Both the position numbers and the translations under genes were made by a program. From Aurantimonas marina (GTDB taxonomy: Bacteria; Pseudomonadota; Alphaproteobacteria; Rhizobiales; Rhizobiaceae): a DNA stretch of 64,000 nucleotides. Under the pieces are notes generated by a model that saw only the letters and a program-made list of their open reading frames with translations, was not told the origin of the DNA and did no database searches. Shown here piece by piece: positions 28,789 through 36,747 of this stretch. The stretch is taken from the NCBI RefSeq assembly GCF_017183135.1, contig NZ_JADDXW010000002.1:62001-126000 (forward strand), in the 5' to 3' direction. How positions within the stretch are numbered: the first letter of the stretch is position 1; each line of letters opens with the position of its first letter.

Positions 28789-29692
28789 CGGCGCTTTTCG
28801 GTTTGAAATAGATATCGTGCTTGCGGCCGTTTGACGCGACATAGGTCACTTCGTGCGAACCGGGAGGAAACTCCGACGCTGTGGCCGACAGGGCGGCCTC
28901 GATCTGCGGCAGTGTCGCCACGACGGTTCGAAAGTCCGGACGCAGCCAGCACCGGTCTGCCGACACGACGTTGAGGTTCACCTTCCAGGACGGTAGCCCC
29001 GGCGCTTTGCCGGCATCGGTATAGAGATGGGCCTCCCCGCACCATTTGGCATCCACCGCCTGCCACAGAAATCCCATGGCCGCACTCTCGCGTGAGTTCA
29101 GGAAGGCCGCGATCGCGTCTACCGACGTTCGCGGAACCCGGAAGTACAATTTGGCACGCGCCTCGCCGGCAGCGTCGACGTTCCAGCCGATCATGCTTGG
29201 CCAGGCACCGGTGAAGTGATCCATGAGCGCCCTGGCGGCGGTGAGCGTCGATGACGTCAACATCGCTCCCAGAACACCGACCGTGGCGGCGGACAAGGTC
29301 TCGAAATAGGCCCAGGGATTCAGATAGATTTTCAGCTGCCTCCCGGACGCGCCGGCCCCGGCGCCGATCCAGCGCGTGAAACTTCCCTGGAACGACGCTC
29401 GCCGGTCCAGACCATCGACCATACGGCCGAGCTCCCGAAAAGCCGTCGGCAGGGGCATGAAGGCCTGTAGTGCCAGACCGGACTGGCCAACGGACTGTGT
29501 AGCCGCAAGATCGTGGATGAAACGGACCGCGCCGACCTGTCCGCCGGCGAGACTGACCGACCATTCGAACGGCAGATGATCGTGGGTGATGCCGGAGCGC
29601 TCGCTCGCCCCACCGCATGTCTCGCGGACGTAGGAGCGATGGACATGGCCGAACAGCGCGGTCAGCGCCGCCATGTCGGCGTCGGCGTTCAT
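28757..29692 (-). CDS. Unrecognised RiPP-cluster enzyme, possibly ABBA-fold prenyltransferase
   Basis: A 311-residue soluble protein without signal peptide. I could not assign a family with certainty. Its strands resemble the alternating pattern of ABBA (DMATS/cyanobactin F-type) prenyltransferases: an early DHLPFEWSVSL followed by GAVRFIHDL, then LKIYLNPWAYF, MIGWNVD with AKLYFRVP, WKVNLNVV and HDIYFKP, giving the evenly spaced Lys/Tyr on strands that bind diphosphate in that fold. It starts in a 4-bp ATGA overlap with the second radical SAM gene and its size fits F-type enzymes (about 300 residues). Confidence 0.5.
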   Translation of the reverse strand: MNADADMAALTALFGHVHRSYVRETCGGASERSGITHDHLPFEWSVSLAGGQVGAVRFIHDLAATQSVGQSGLALQAFMPLPTAFRELGRMVDGLDRRASFQGSFTRWIGAGAGASGRQLKIYLNPWAYFETLSAATVGVLGAMLTSSTLTAARALMDHFTGAWPSMIGWNVDAAGEARAKLYFRVPRTSVDAIAAFLNSRESAAMGFLWQAVDAKWCGEAHLYTDAGKAPGLPSWKVNLNVVSADRCWLRPDFRTVVATLPQIEAALSATASEFPPGSHEVTYVASNGRKHDIYFKPKSADGYRVESNHP

Positions 29693-30633
29693 TGCACCGC
29701 GTGGGCGCGTTCGACACTGGGACTTCGCAGGCAGGCATGGCAGGCATCGCATTCGAACACCCGGGAATGCGCGGCACGTTGCCGCTTCAAATTCTCCACC
29801 CAGGCGTTCCGCCGGGAAAGCAACCGCGACAGATCGTCATTTCGCAGGCTTCCAATGGCATTTTTCACCTCCGCGACCCCGGCCGTCTGGCAGCAGAGCG
29901 CGACCGATCCGTCCCAATCCACGAACAGGCTATGCCCGGCAAGATACCCGCACGGGGCGGCATCACGCTGTTCTCCACGGCCGATGATCGCATCGCCAAG
30001 CGAAATATGGAATGGCCGCCCCCGCGCCCTGTTCTGTTGAACCCACCGCTTGATCTCATGCAGGCGGCGCGGGTCCATGCCGATCCCGGCTTTACCCGTA
30101 TCCGCGGTCTGGATCAGAGGGACGAAATGGATACGCTCCGCGCCCGAGCGATCGCGCAAGGCGTCGTACATCTCCGCGTCGAGCGACATCTGATCCGTCA
30201 TCGTGAATTGCGCATAGGTGCTGACGCCAAGGCCGGAGAGCAACCGCGCCGTCGTCATCACCCGGTCGAAGGTTCCCGGCCCGCGGATCGCATCATGCGC
30301 GGGCGCCGTGACGCCGTCGAAGCTCAACGTCACATGGTGCGGAATATGGCGGCTGCAGGCTTCCAGCAGCGGGTCGAGCAAGGTGCCGTTGGTGGTGATC
30401 GAATAGGCCAGCGACAGCGCCGCGCATTCCTCCACGACGGCGTTGAGATGGGGGTAAAGGGTCGGCTCCCCACCCGAAAACGAGACCCCGACGACGCCGA
30501 GGCACCGGGCCTCGACGAGCAGCTCCTTGCAGAGCGCCAGATCGAGATCCCGGTTGAAGTGCCGATGTTGCAGGCAATGGGCGCATTTCAGGTTGCAACG
30601 GGCCGTCAACAGAACGCCCAGATGCCTGATCAT
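29689..30633 (-). CDS. Radical SAM protein with SPASM/twitch-type C-terminus (second)
   Basis: A 314-residue radical SAM enzyme. The [4Fe-4S]-SAM motif CNLKCAHC is at residues 13-20, with SFSGGEPTL as the GGE motif. The C-terminal region has CGYLAGHSLFVDWDGSVALCC and a CDACHAC cluster, fitting an auxiliary iron-sulfur centre. It starts in an ATGA overlap with the upstream radical SAM gene and overlaps the next gene by 4 bp, so the three are translationally coupled. Probable peptide-modifying enzyme acting on the precursor encoded upstream; the reaction type is unknown. Confidence 0.87.
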   Translation of the reverse strand: MIRHLGVLLTARCNLKCAHCLQHRHFNRDLDLALCKELLVEARCLGVVGVSFSGGEPTLYPHLNAVVEECAALSLAYSITTNGTLLDPLLEACSRHIPHHVTLSFDGVTAPAHDAIRGPGTFDRVMTTARLLSGLGVSTYAQFTMTDQMSLDAEMYDALRDRSGAERIHFVPLIQTADTGKAGIGMDPRRLHEIKRWVQQNRARGRPFHISLGDAIIGRGEQRDAAPCGYLAGHSLFVDWDGSVALCCQTAGVAEVKNAIGSLRNDDLSRLLSRRNAWVENLKRQRAAHSRVFECDACHACLRSPSVERAHAVQ

Positions 30634-31844
30634 GGTATGTCGGCGGCGCGCGGCGGGTTGGCCATGACGAGCGCCTTCATCCGCGGCTCCAGCGCCTCCC
30701 AGTCGGGCTGCTCGCCGGGCGCGACATGGTCGTTCAGCCACTCCGCGATCAGGCACATGTAATTTGTCGGATGATACCCGGTCTTGCCGGGCAGCGGACA
30801 GGGATTGCAGGACAGGCCGTTGAATTCACAGCGATTGCAGGGAATCTGGTGCTTGTAGAGTACGGCGTTGTCGGGCTTTTGCACCGTTTCGTGGAAGCCG
30901 TTGAAGCGCTCGCTCGCGGTCAGGCTGTCGAGCGCGCCCTCCCTGATGTTGACCCGTTCGAACCGGGTATCCACGCCCTGCGACGCCGCGAGTTGACAGG
31001 GGCTGATGTCGCCATCGGGACCGACATGGACGTTGTCGTGGACGGCAGGGCAGCCGAAGGGCAACGGCGCGAGTTTCTCGGCCGCGTATTTGCGGTGGAA
31101 CTGATAGACCTTCGGCTTGGCCGGCACGTCGATCTGGATGTCGGGATAGTCGATGACGCAGTCCAGCAAGGTCACCAGCGCGCGAAACTGCGCGACGTTG
31201 TCAGCCGCCAGCCTTTCGTAATTCTGCAGGGCATCGCCCGTCGCGGAAAGATTGGTGACCTTCAGCCCGCCCGCGCCGATCCGACGGCATAGATCGACCA
31301 TGTCCCTGGCCCTGTCGGCCCATGCCGAGGTGATCACCGCCTGGATCTGGATCAGCGGATACTCCTGATTCCGTTCCTTTTTCGCGGCTGCGAGTTTTCC
31401 GACGAAAGAGCAGGTCTTGGCGAAGGTCCCGGCGCCTCGCATCAATTCGTGCGACCAGACGTCGGGACCGTCCAGGCTGACAACGACCTTGCGAACTCCC
31501 GTCTCGAATATCTTGTCGATATACTTTTGATCTTGCCGGATGCCGTTCGTATTGAACGAAATATTGAGCCCGGCATCGGCGGAAACCTGCAGGATTGTGA
31601 GGAAGTCCTTTCGGATCGTCGGCTCGCCGCCGAGATAATGAACGGACTCGACCCCGCGCGCCGCGGCTTCCCGGATGCTGGCGAGAAATTCCTCGGTCGA
31701 CAGATCGCGGATGGTGTCGTCGCGCAAACTTTCGCCCACGCAGCAGTGCGCGCAGGCCAGGTTGCACTTCGAATTGACGTCCCACCGCAGCAGTTTGGGA
31801 ACCGTCGAGCGGCGATAGGCCTCGGTTCTGGACTGACTGGGCAT
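30630..31844 (-). CDS. Radical SAM/SPASM peptide maturase (first)
   Basis: A 404-residue enzyme. CNLACAHC at residues 27-34 binds the catalytic cluster, and YLGGEPT is the GGE motif. The SPASM domain has FGCPAVHDN, GPDGDISPC, then CNRCEFNGLSCNPC and a last Cys in NYMC, enough for two auxiliary clusters. Such enzymes form thioether or carbon-carbon bonds in RiPP precursors. GGAGAGG precedes the ATG at 31844. The precursor gene lies 516 bp upstream on the same strand. Confidence 0.9.
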   Translation of the reverse strand: MPSQSRTEAYRRSTVPKLLRWDVNSKCNLACAHCCVGESLRDDTIRDLSTEEFLASIREAAARGVESVHYLGGEPTIRKDFLTILQVSADAGLNISFNTNGIRQDQKYIDKIFETGVRKVVVSLDGPDVWSHELMRGAGTFAKTCSFVGKLAAAKKERNQEYPLIQIQAVITSAWADRARDMVDLCRRIGAGGLKVTNLSATGDALQNYERLAADNVAQFRALVTLLDCVIDYPDIQIDVPAKPKVYQFHRKYAAEKLAPLPFGCPAVHDNVHVGPDGDISPCQLAASQGVDTRFERVNIREGALDSLTASERFNGFHETVQKPDNAVLYKHQIPCNRCEFNGLSCNPCPLPGKTGYHPTNYMCLIAEWLNDHVAPGEQPDWEALEPRMKALVMANPPRAADIP

Positions 31845-32360
31845 GATCCTCTCCGCGCTTTGGCGATGGCGATCCACCGATGAGTTGACAATCGGACGAT
31901 CTCAAGAGCGTCCGCCCGAGGGAATTTCGGTCATCGTCTTCGGTCATGGTCACGGCGTCGGCACGGATCGTAGCGGCGCTGCCGCCGTGCTGACGCTCGA
32001 ACTGCCCTGGAAGCCCCGGTCCGCCGATCGCCCCGCGCCGGATAGCACAGAAAGGCCGATCAACAGGTCTTCAGGCCTGCCGTTCGCCGAACGCGTATAC
32101 GTAGCCGTATCTCCGGTCACCGTTCGCCGCTCTCCGGCGACCAGGGTCCGATTCCTATCCCCTGACCGTCGAATTATCCATCGGCTAGCCCGAAACGTTG
32201 CTAGGATCGTCGGTACCCTCCGCGTGGATCACCCTCTGCGTGGATCACTGCGGCGAACCGAAAAACAGCACTGCGTTCCTATCGTCGTCCGATGCTCCCG
32301 CCCCGGCCACGCGGCCGGAGCCAATCGTCTGGACTTAGCGGAATGCTTGGGAGAACAGGT
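31845..32360 (-). other. Leader region between precursor and maturase genes
   Basis: No convincing gene; an open frame on the plus strand here has atypical composition. It contains a tandem pair of 16-bp repeats (32216-32247) and a GC-rich hairpin (CCGGCC, ACGC, GGCCGG at 32303-32318) that on the minus strand lies about 43 bases after the precursor stop. A hairpin there could limit read-through so that the peptide outnumbers its enzymes. Confidence 0.45.
32216..32247. repeat. Tandem 16-bp direct repeat
   Basis: Two adjacent copies of CCCTCNGCGTGGATCA differing at one base, in the gap between the precursor and maturase genes. Confidence 0.7.
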
Positions 32361-32591
32361 CTAGCAGTTCACACCGCCGCAGCCTGCACCCCAGGCCTCG
32401 GCCGGCCCGCCGCCGTCCGGCATATCCTTCAGCTTCGCTACCTTGGCATCAATATCCAGCATCAGCGCGATGGCGTCGTCTTTCACGCCCATGGACGACA
32501 GCATCTCTTTCTTCTGCGAATCATCCAGTTCACGCACGCTACTGAAATCTTTCGGGATCTTCATGTTTCGCGTAATCTTGAAACCGGGCAT
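32361..32591 (-). CDS. Putative RiPP precursor peptide
   Basis: A 76-residue peptide with no signal sequence. Residues 1 to about 58 are a charged, helical-looking leader; the last 17 residues are Gly-rich with one Trp (W67) and two Cys (C71, C76), ending AWGAGCGGVNC. A leader plus short Gly/Cys core next to two radical SAM/SPASM genes is the standard RiPP arrangement. AAGGAG sits seven bases before the ATG and a sigma-70-like promoter lies upstream. The core does not match a named precursor family that I know. A small protein of other function cannot be excluded. Confidence 0.72.
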   Translation of the reverse strand: MPGFKITRNMKIPKDFSSVRELDDSQKKEMLSSMGVKDDAIALMLDIDAKVAKLKDMPDGGGPAEAWGAGCGGVNC

Positions 32592-32984
32592 CTGACAGCT
32601 CCTTGCTTCGTTGGACAAAAGGATAGTGCGGCCGGGAGATCGTTTAGTCAATGCAGACGCAACGTCGTTTTTACATGTCCCTAGGTCATGATGGATGTGC
32701 GGCGATCGACCCCCAAGCCCTTGTCCGCCTCCCACCTAGGGGGCAATGCGCCTTTACCTCCGGCGCCCGCAGTCGGGAGCCTTCATCCCGGAGCACGGGC
32801 CGGGACGCATCGTCCGACCCGCTGACACGGAACCTGCCCGCCATTGGCGTGACGTCTTGACGCATGGTGGCGATGCCCTTTCTTCCGCCGGACCCGACGG
32901 CCGGCGCGACGTCGCTTGCCACTTGCGGATATGGTCGAACCCAGCCTGCACTCGGACGACCACGAACGGAGAATCCGAGGGATC
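32592..32984. other. Intergenic region upstream of the RiPP precursor
   Basis: Contains the divergent start regions of the precursor gene and yrhK-like gene. Apart from the promoter listed separately no gene or repeat is supported. Confidence 0.5.
32623..32651 (-). promoter_or_regulatory. Candidate promoter of the RiPP cluster
   Basis: Read on the minus strand: TTGACT (32651-32646), a 17-base spacer, CACTAT (32628-32623), about 30 bases before the precursor ATG. Confidence 0.45.
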
Positions 32985-33209
32985 ATGCTGCGAACGCTCG
33001 TCAACGATTATTTCTACATCCATCTCGGCATCGGCCTTGCCGGCAATCTTCTGTTCGTCATTGGCTCCATCCTGTTCTTCAAGGCGTTCGAAGCCTGGTA
33101 TACCGTGGCTGTCTGGATGTTCGTCGGCGGGTCGTCGGGCATGTTCCTCGGCTCGCTCGGACAGTTGTTCAAGACCATTTACGAAGCCGAGGAACGACGG
33201 CGCGACTGA
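32985..33209 (+). CDS. YrhK-like small membrane protein
   Basis: A 74-residue protein with two hydrophobic helices. GNLLFVIGSILFF followed by a second helix containing WMFVGGSSGMFLGS matches the YrhK domain layout. Function unknown. The ATG at 32985 has GAGG six bases upstream. Confidence 0.65.
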   Translation: MLRTLVNDYFYIHLGIGLAGNLLFVIGSILFFKAFEAWYTVAVWMFVGGSSGMFLGSLGQLFKTIYEAEERRRD

Positions 33210-33241
33210 TCCGACGGTCACGCCTTGCCCGTCCCCCTTCC

Positions 33242-34411
33242 CTATTTGCACACACCGCGCCGCCGGTTCTTGGCATCGAGGTGCAGATGGTCGGCATGGG
33301 CGCGGTTGTAGCCGGGGCCGAGCACCGTGCCGAAATAGCGGCAACCCGACTGCCGCACGCTCTTCTGGAATCCCTTCTGGCGGAACGAGAAGAAGCCCTT
33401 CTTCTCCACGTCGAAGGTGCTGCCGTCAGCGAATTTGAAGCCGCGCACGTCGAGTGCGTTGCCGCTGGCGTGCTCGCTGATCGTGCGTGAGCCGGCGATG
33501 CGCGAGCAGCGGTAGGACGATGCGTTGAGGACGGCCGTCGGTCGGGTCCACAGCCGCCAGCGGGCGGCCGGTTTGACCTCGTCCTCGACCCATTGGGAGA
33601 TGCGCGCCGCCGCCGGGCAGTTCAGCGTTGCCGCCGGCTGCATTCGCACGCCCTTGGCGATCTCCAGCACCTTGACCGGATAGGGGATGCCGCAACCGGC
33701 GCTTTTGCCGACCGGCGCCACGTCGACGAATTTGACGCCCATCTGACGCAAGGCCTTGCGGCACATCGCCTCCGATCGCGGCATCGCGGTGTAGCCACTC
33801 GGCGTTTCCTGTTCGAGGCGGCCACGCTCCGGCACCGTCGCTTGCGGCCGCGCGGGTTGCCGCTGGCCGCCAAGCGAGGCCACGATGCCCCGATGCGGTA
33901 CCAATTGCGGCGAAGGAGCGTCCCGGGATGCCGTCTCCGGTGAAGGAATCGCGCCCGGCGCGACGCGCTTGAGGCCTTGCCAGGGATCTTCGATGGATTC
34001 GACCGCGCCGAAGCGCGCGGGATCGGCGTCGACCTCGGACGGTGCGTCGAGCGGAGGCAGGGCGGCCGGATAGGCCGGGGCGGCAGGCGTCTGGGGCGTG
34101 GCGGGCGCGATGGATGCGGCACCGGCGGCGCGGGGCGGGCTTCGTCCTAGGAGATCGTCGAGCAGCACTCGGTCGTCGGCGGGTTGCGCCATCTGAGCGG
34201 GCGCCGGCGATAGAGATTGGAAATTCGGAACGTCCTGTCTGCCCATACCGGGCACGCTCGGCGTATACGTCTCGCCGGCAGCCGGCAAAGGGCCGCCCCA
34301 GATCATGGTGCCGCTTCCGCTTTGGGCCCAAGCGCCGGAGGAAAGGCTCGCCGCCGCGAAACAAACGGCGGCGAGCGCAGACCTGCGCCATCCGCTTTTA
34401 CGCAATACCAT
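33242..34411 (-). CDS. Extensin-like family protein (secreted)
   Basis: A 389-residue exported protein with a signal peptide ending near SSGAWAQ. A Pro/Ala-rich middle (about residues 60-200) separates it from a C-terminal extensin-like domain with four Cys (MCRKALRQMG, SAGCGIP, ATLNCP, YRCSRIAG), RTISEHASGNALDVRGF and HADHLHLD. The last two carry H/D residues typical of peptidase-M15-like folds. Common in Hyphomicrobiales, and probably a cell-envelope enzyme. Confidence 0.85.
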   Translation of the reverse strand: MVLRKSGWRRSALAAVCFAAASLSSGAWAQSGSGTMIWGGPLPAAGETYTPSVPGMGRQDVPNFQSLSPAPAQMAQPADDRVLLDDLLGRSPPRAAGAASIAPATPQTPAAPAYPAALPPLDAPSEVDADPARFGAVESIEDPWQGLKRVAPGAIPSPETASRDAPSPQLVPHRGIVASLGGQRQPARPQATVPERGRLEQETPSGYTAMPRSEAMCRKALRQMGVKFVDVAPVGKSAGCGIPYPVKVLEIAKGVRMQPAATLNCPAAARISQWVEDEVKPAARWRLWTRPTAVLNASSYRCSRIAGSRTISEHASGNALDVRGFKFADGSTFDVEKKGFFSFRQKGFQKSVRQSGCRYFGTVLGPGYNRAHADHLHLDAKNRRRGVCK

Positions 34412-35239
34412 GCGATGGCCTTTCGTCTTCCGCGAAACTCGAGCGGGACGAGGAAAAGCTACCGGCGTTTGGTAAGCGAAGGATGAACGGGATTCGGAAA
34501 ATGTCGCTTCCCGCCAGACGGGGCGATCAGCCCGGCAACGTATGCGGCACGGCGCCCCGGGTCGGATGCAACGGCGCGGCGCGGGCGGGCGGAGATGCCG
34601 CGCCAGTGAACAAAAGGGCTGCCGCCAGCCACCCGACCGCCGCTTTGCGGGGGTGCAGTCCGAGCGCCACAGGCGCCGAATTTCCGTGAGCGTCTCGCGA
34701 CGCTTCGCCAACCACACGGATCTGCCACATCGGTGCGCCGGAAACGATCCGGCCGGCCGGGAAACCGGCAGCGTGTCGCGAATGGATCGAGGGGAGCGAG
34801 TCGTCCTTCATGACCCGAGAGTCGCGCATCGGCTCTGAACCGAACATGAACGAACGGCGGCGCAACGAAACACGGGGCTGGGACCCGGGCCGCAACGAAG
34901 CAGACCCGCCAGCCGGCGCCGCCCACCCGTTCACGCAGTCGGCGGACGTCCGCTCGCGGAAAGTCGACGGGATCGCCGCGACCTTCGTGAGCCCCGGAAC
35001 CACGGCTTGGGTATCTTCGCAGTAGCGAGAGGAATTCGGCGGCGCGGCAACGACGAGCGGCTGATTCTTTTCGTTGACAGCTACGGAAGCTTGCGGTTGT
35101 ATCAAGATGATACACTTCGGTTGACGCAATAGCCAATCTTGTATTTTGTCGATGCGAGAATGAAAAAATCTGTTGATATCCGTCGGCTTTGATTTAATAC
35201 TTAACTCGCGCAATATCAAAATGTCAGGAGGCGTAAAAA
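34412..35239. other. Long intergenic region
   Basis: Several open frames on the minus strand here lack credible starts or domain-like composition. One minus-strand stretch near 34580-34650 encodes a signal-peptide-like hydrophobic run (GWLAAALLFTGAASPPARA) before a stop at 34527, possibly a decayed small secreted protein. From about 35070 the DNA is markedly AT-richer and holds the promoter of the next gene. Confidence 0.4.
35074..35114 (+). promoter_or_regulatory. Promoter with overlapping palindromic operator
   Basis: TTGACA (35074-35079), a 17-base spacer and TTGTAT (35097-35102) form a near-consensus promoter. A perfect 7-bp dyad TGTATCA-AGA-TGATACA (35098-35114) overlaps the -10 box, as expected for a repressor site. 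It precedes the small secreted-protein gene at 35240 by about 125 bases. Confidence 0.55.
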
Positions 35240-35545
35240 ATGCGTATGTTTCTGATTTCCGTTGCCGCTGCGGTCAGCACGCTGGCGTTGTCGGCTAGCG
35301 TCGACGCGAAGACGTTCACGCGAAAGGTCGTCGAAAACAACGACAAGTGCTATTTGGTCGAGTATATTCCTTCGACCTACATCTATAACACGAAGGGCAA
35401 GAAAGTGAGCGGCGAAAGCCGCAGCTGGGTCGGGAACATCGCCGATGGTGCCGTGATCATCAAGCGACGCAATCCGGCCGTCTACATCCAGACCCGCAAA
35501 TTGCTCGAGCAGGATCATTATACGCTCGTCTCGCAGGGCTGCTGA
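35240..35545 (+). CDS. Small secreted hypothetical protein
   Basis: A 101-residue protein with a signal peptide (FLISVAAAVSTLALSASVDA) and a mature part with two Cys (DKCYLVEYIP and the C-terminal QGC), probably disulfide bonded. Strong GGAGG before the ATG. Own promoter and terminator, so it is a monocistronic, possibly abundant envelope protein. Family not recognised. Confidence 0.7.
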   Translation: MRMFLISVAAAVSTLALSASVDAKTFTRKVVENNDKCYLVEYIPSTYIYNTKGKKVSGESRSWVGNIADGAVIIKRRNPAVYIQTRKLLEQDHYTLVSQGC

Positions 35546-35551
35546 CGTTTC

Positions 35552-35593
35552 GGAGAGGGAGCCCCCGGGCCTCCTCTCCTTCCTTTCCTTTCG
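35552..35593 (+). terminator. Terminator after small secreted protein
   Basis: A long GGAGAGG/CCTCTCC hairpin (35552-35579) with further pairing inside, followed by a T-rich tract. Confidence 0.65.
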
Positions 35594-35613
35594 CGCGCAT
35601 CGGTTGGAGATGA

Positions 35614-36057
35614 ATGATGGCCATCGGGCTGCTGACTCTCATGGCGGGACTGGCGATACCTTTCGCATCCCCGGATATCGACGCCGATCCGCTGCCTATA
35701 ACTGCCGATCTGAGCATCGCCTTCGAGTTTGTGGAGAGCGACGGCGGCTACGATCTCAACGCCCTCGTCAGCGACCGGGTGAGTGAAGATGTCAGGACGA
35801 TCCCGCTCGACAGCTGTGCCACGATCGACATCGGTGTCGGCGGCGAAACCCTCTTCGGCGAGCCCGTGGCATGCGACGATGAACGCTATGTCTTCGATCT
35901 GGTGGGTCGCCACGTCATCGTCAGCGGCGTCAAACGCAATCATGCGCTAAGGGATGTCGAGCCCGGCTACGTCATCCTGAACGGCGTTCCTCTGCTCGTC
36001 GAAGATGAGGAGCCCGTCGTCGAGCCGGCTCCCCCGCCGGCCTGGCAATTTCCCTGA
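35614..36057 (+). CDS. Secreted hypothetical protein, paralogue of the next gene
   Basis: A 147-residue exported protein with a short hydrophobic N-terminus and a Pro-rich C-terminal tail. The central part (FEFVESDGGYDLNALVSDR to YVILNGVPLLVE) aligns over about 95 residues with the neighbouring lipoprotein, including two conserved Cys (DSCATID, VACDDERY). Function unknown. Start at either of two consecutive ATGs. Confidence 0.65.
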   Translation: MMAIGLLTLMAGLAIPFASPDIDADPLPITADLSIAFEFVESDGGYDLNALVSDRVSEDVRTIPLDSCATIDIGVGGETLFGEPVACDDERYVFDLVGRHVIVSGVKRNHALRDVEPGYVILNGVPLLVEDEEPVVEPAPPPAWQFP

Positions 36058-36117
36058 TTCCAATCCGAAGGCTTTCGTTTTTCCCTCTCCAATCCGCTCA
36101 AGATCGGCAGGTGTGCG

Positions 36118-36747
36118 ATGATCAGAACGCTTCTCAATCCAGCGGAATCTTCAGATGAACGGATTCGAGGTGCCGCGCGCGCACGCTCCTGCGGGACGAT
36201 CCTGTTGTTGGCCGCCCTTATCCCGCTCGTCGCCGCATGCCAGTTCGCCAGGCCGGACGCCCAGGCGCGTCTGTCACTGAAGAACGACCGTGTCGCGGCA
36301 GTACAGGCTCGCCCCGCCATTCCCTTCGGTTACGCCGTGCGAGCCGCCTCGCCGCGATCGACAACCGCAGTCAGCCTCCACTTCGAGTTGGTGGAGCAGA
36401 AGCACGGCTACGATCTGAACGCGGTCGTCCTCGACCGCTCGACGGGCTCGCTGCGCACTGCGAAGATCCGGCGCTGCGACACCGTCGATCTCGACGCCTT
36501 CGACGCGAGCAGCCGCAGCCTTTTCGCCACGCCTGTGCTCTGCGACGGCCGCTCCTATTCCTTCGACATGCTCGGCGAGCGAATTGCCGTCGTCGGCCCC
36601 CGCCGCAACTACATTCTGCAGGGCCTGCCGCCCGGGCGTGTGGTGCTCAACGGCGTGCCGGTGCTGGTCGAGCCGCGCGGGCATCGCCATCCGGCGCCCG
36701 GCCGGCGGGACCGGTCCAGCCGACAGATTCCCTTCACCATTCAGTAA
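36118..36747 (+). CDS. Putative lipoprotein, paralogue of the preceding gene
   Basis: A 209-residue protein with a long N-region, a hydrophobic run and a lipobox-like LVAAC near residue 41. Its domain (FELVEQKHGYDLNAVVLDR to GRVVLNGVPVLVE) is homologous to the upstream gene, with the same two Cys (RRCDTVD, VLCDGRSY). The pair arose by tandem duplication and diverged, one becoming lipid-anchored. Function unknown. Confidence 0.65.
   Translation: MIRTLLNPAESSDERIRGAARARSCGTILLLAALIPLVAACQFARPDAQARLSLKNDRVAAVQARPAIPFGYAVRAASPRSTTAVSLHFELVEQKHGYDLNAVVLDRSTGSLRTAKIRRCDTVDLDAFDASSRSLFATPVLCDGRSYSFDMLGERIAVVGPRRNYILQGLPPGRVVLNGVPVLVEPRGHRHPAPGRRDRSSRQIPFTIQ

Noticed and set aside
29689-31844. PQQ or mycofactocin biosynthesis
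   Set aside because: The precursor lacks the Glu/Tyr pair of PqqA and the MftA ending, and no other pqq or mft genes are present.
31843-32364. 173-codon plus-strand frame between precursor and first radical SAM gene
   Set aside because: No SD, atypical Arg/Pro-rich composition, contains the tandem repeat and hairpin, and overlaps the leader region of the opposite-strand operon.
34459-35219. Two overlapping minus-strand frames of about 225-230 codons
   Set aside because: Neither has a credible start or domain; composition shifts along the frames. Only a possible short signal-peptide remnant near 34600 was kept as a note.
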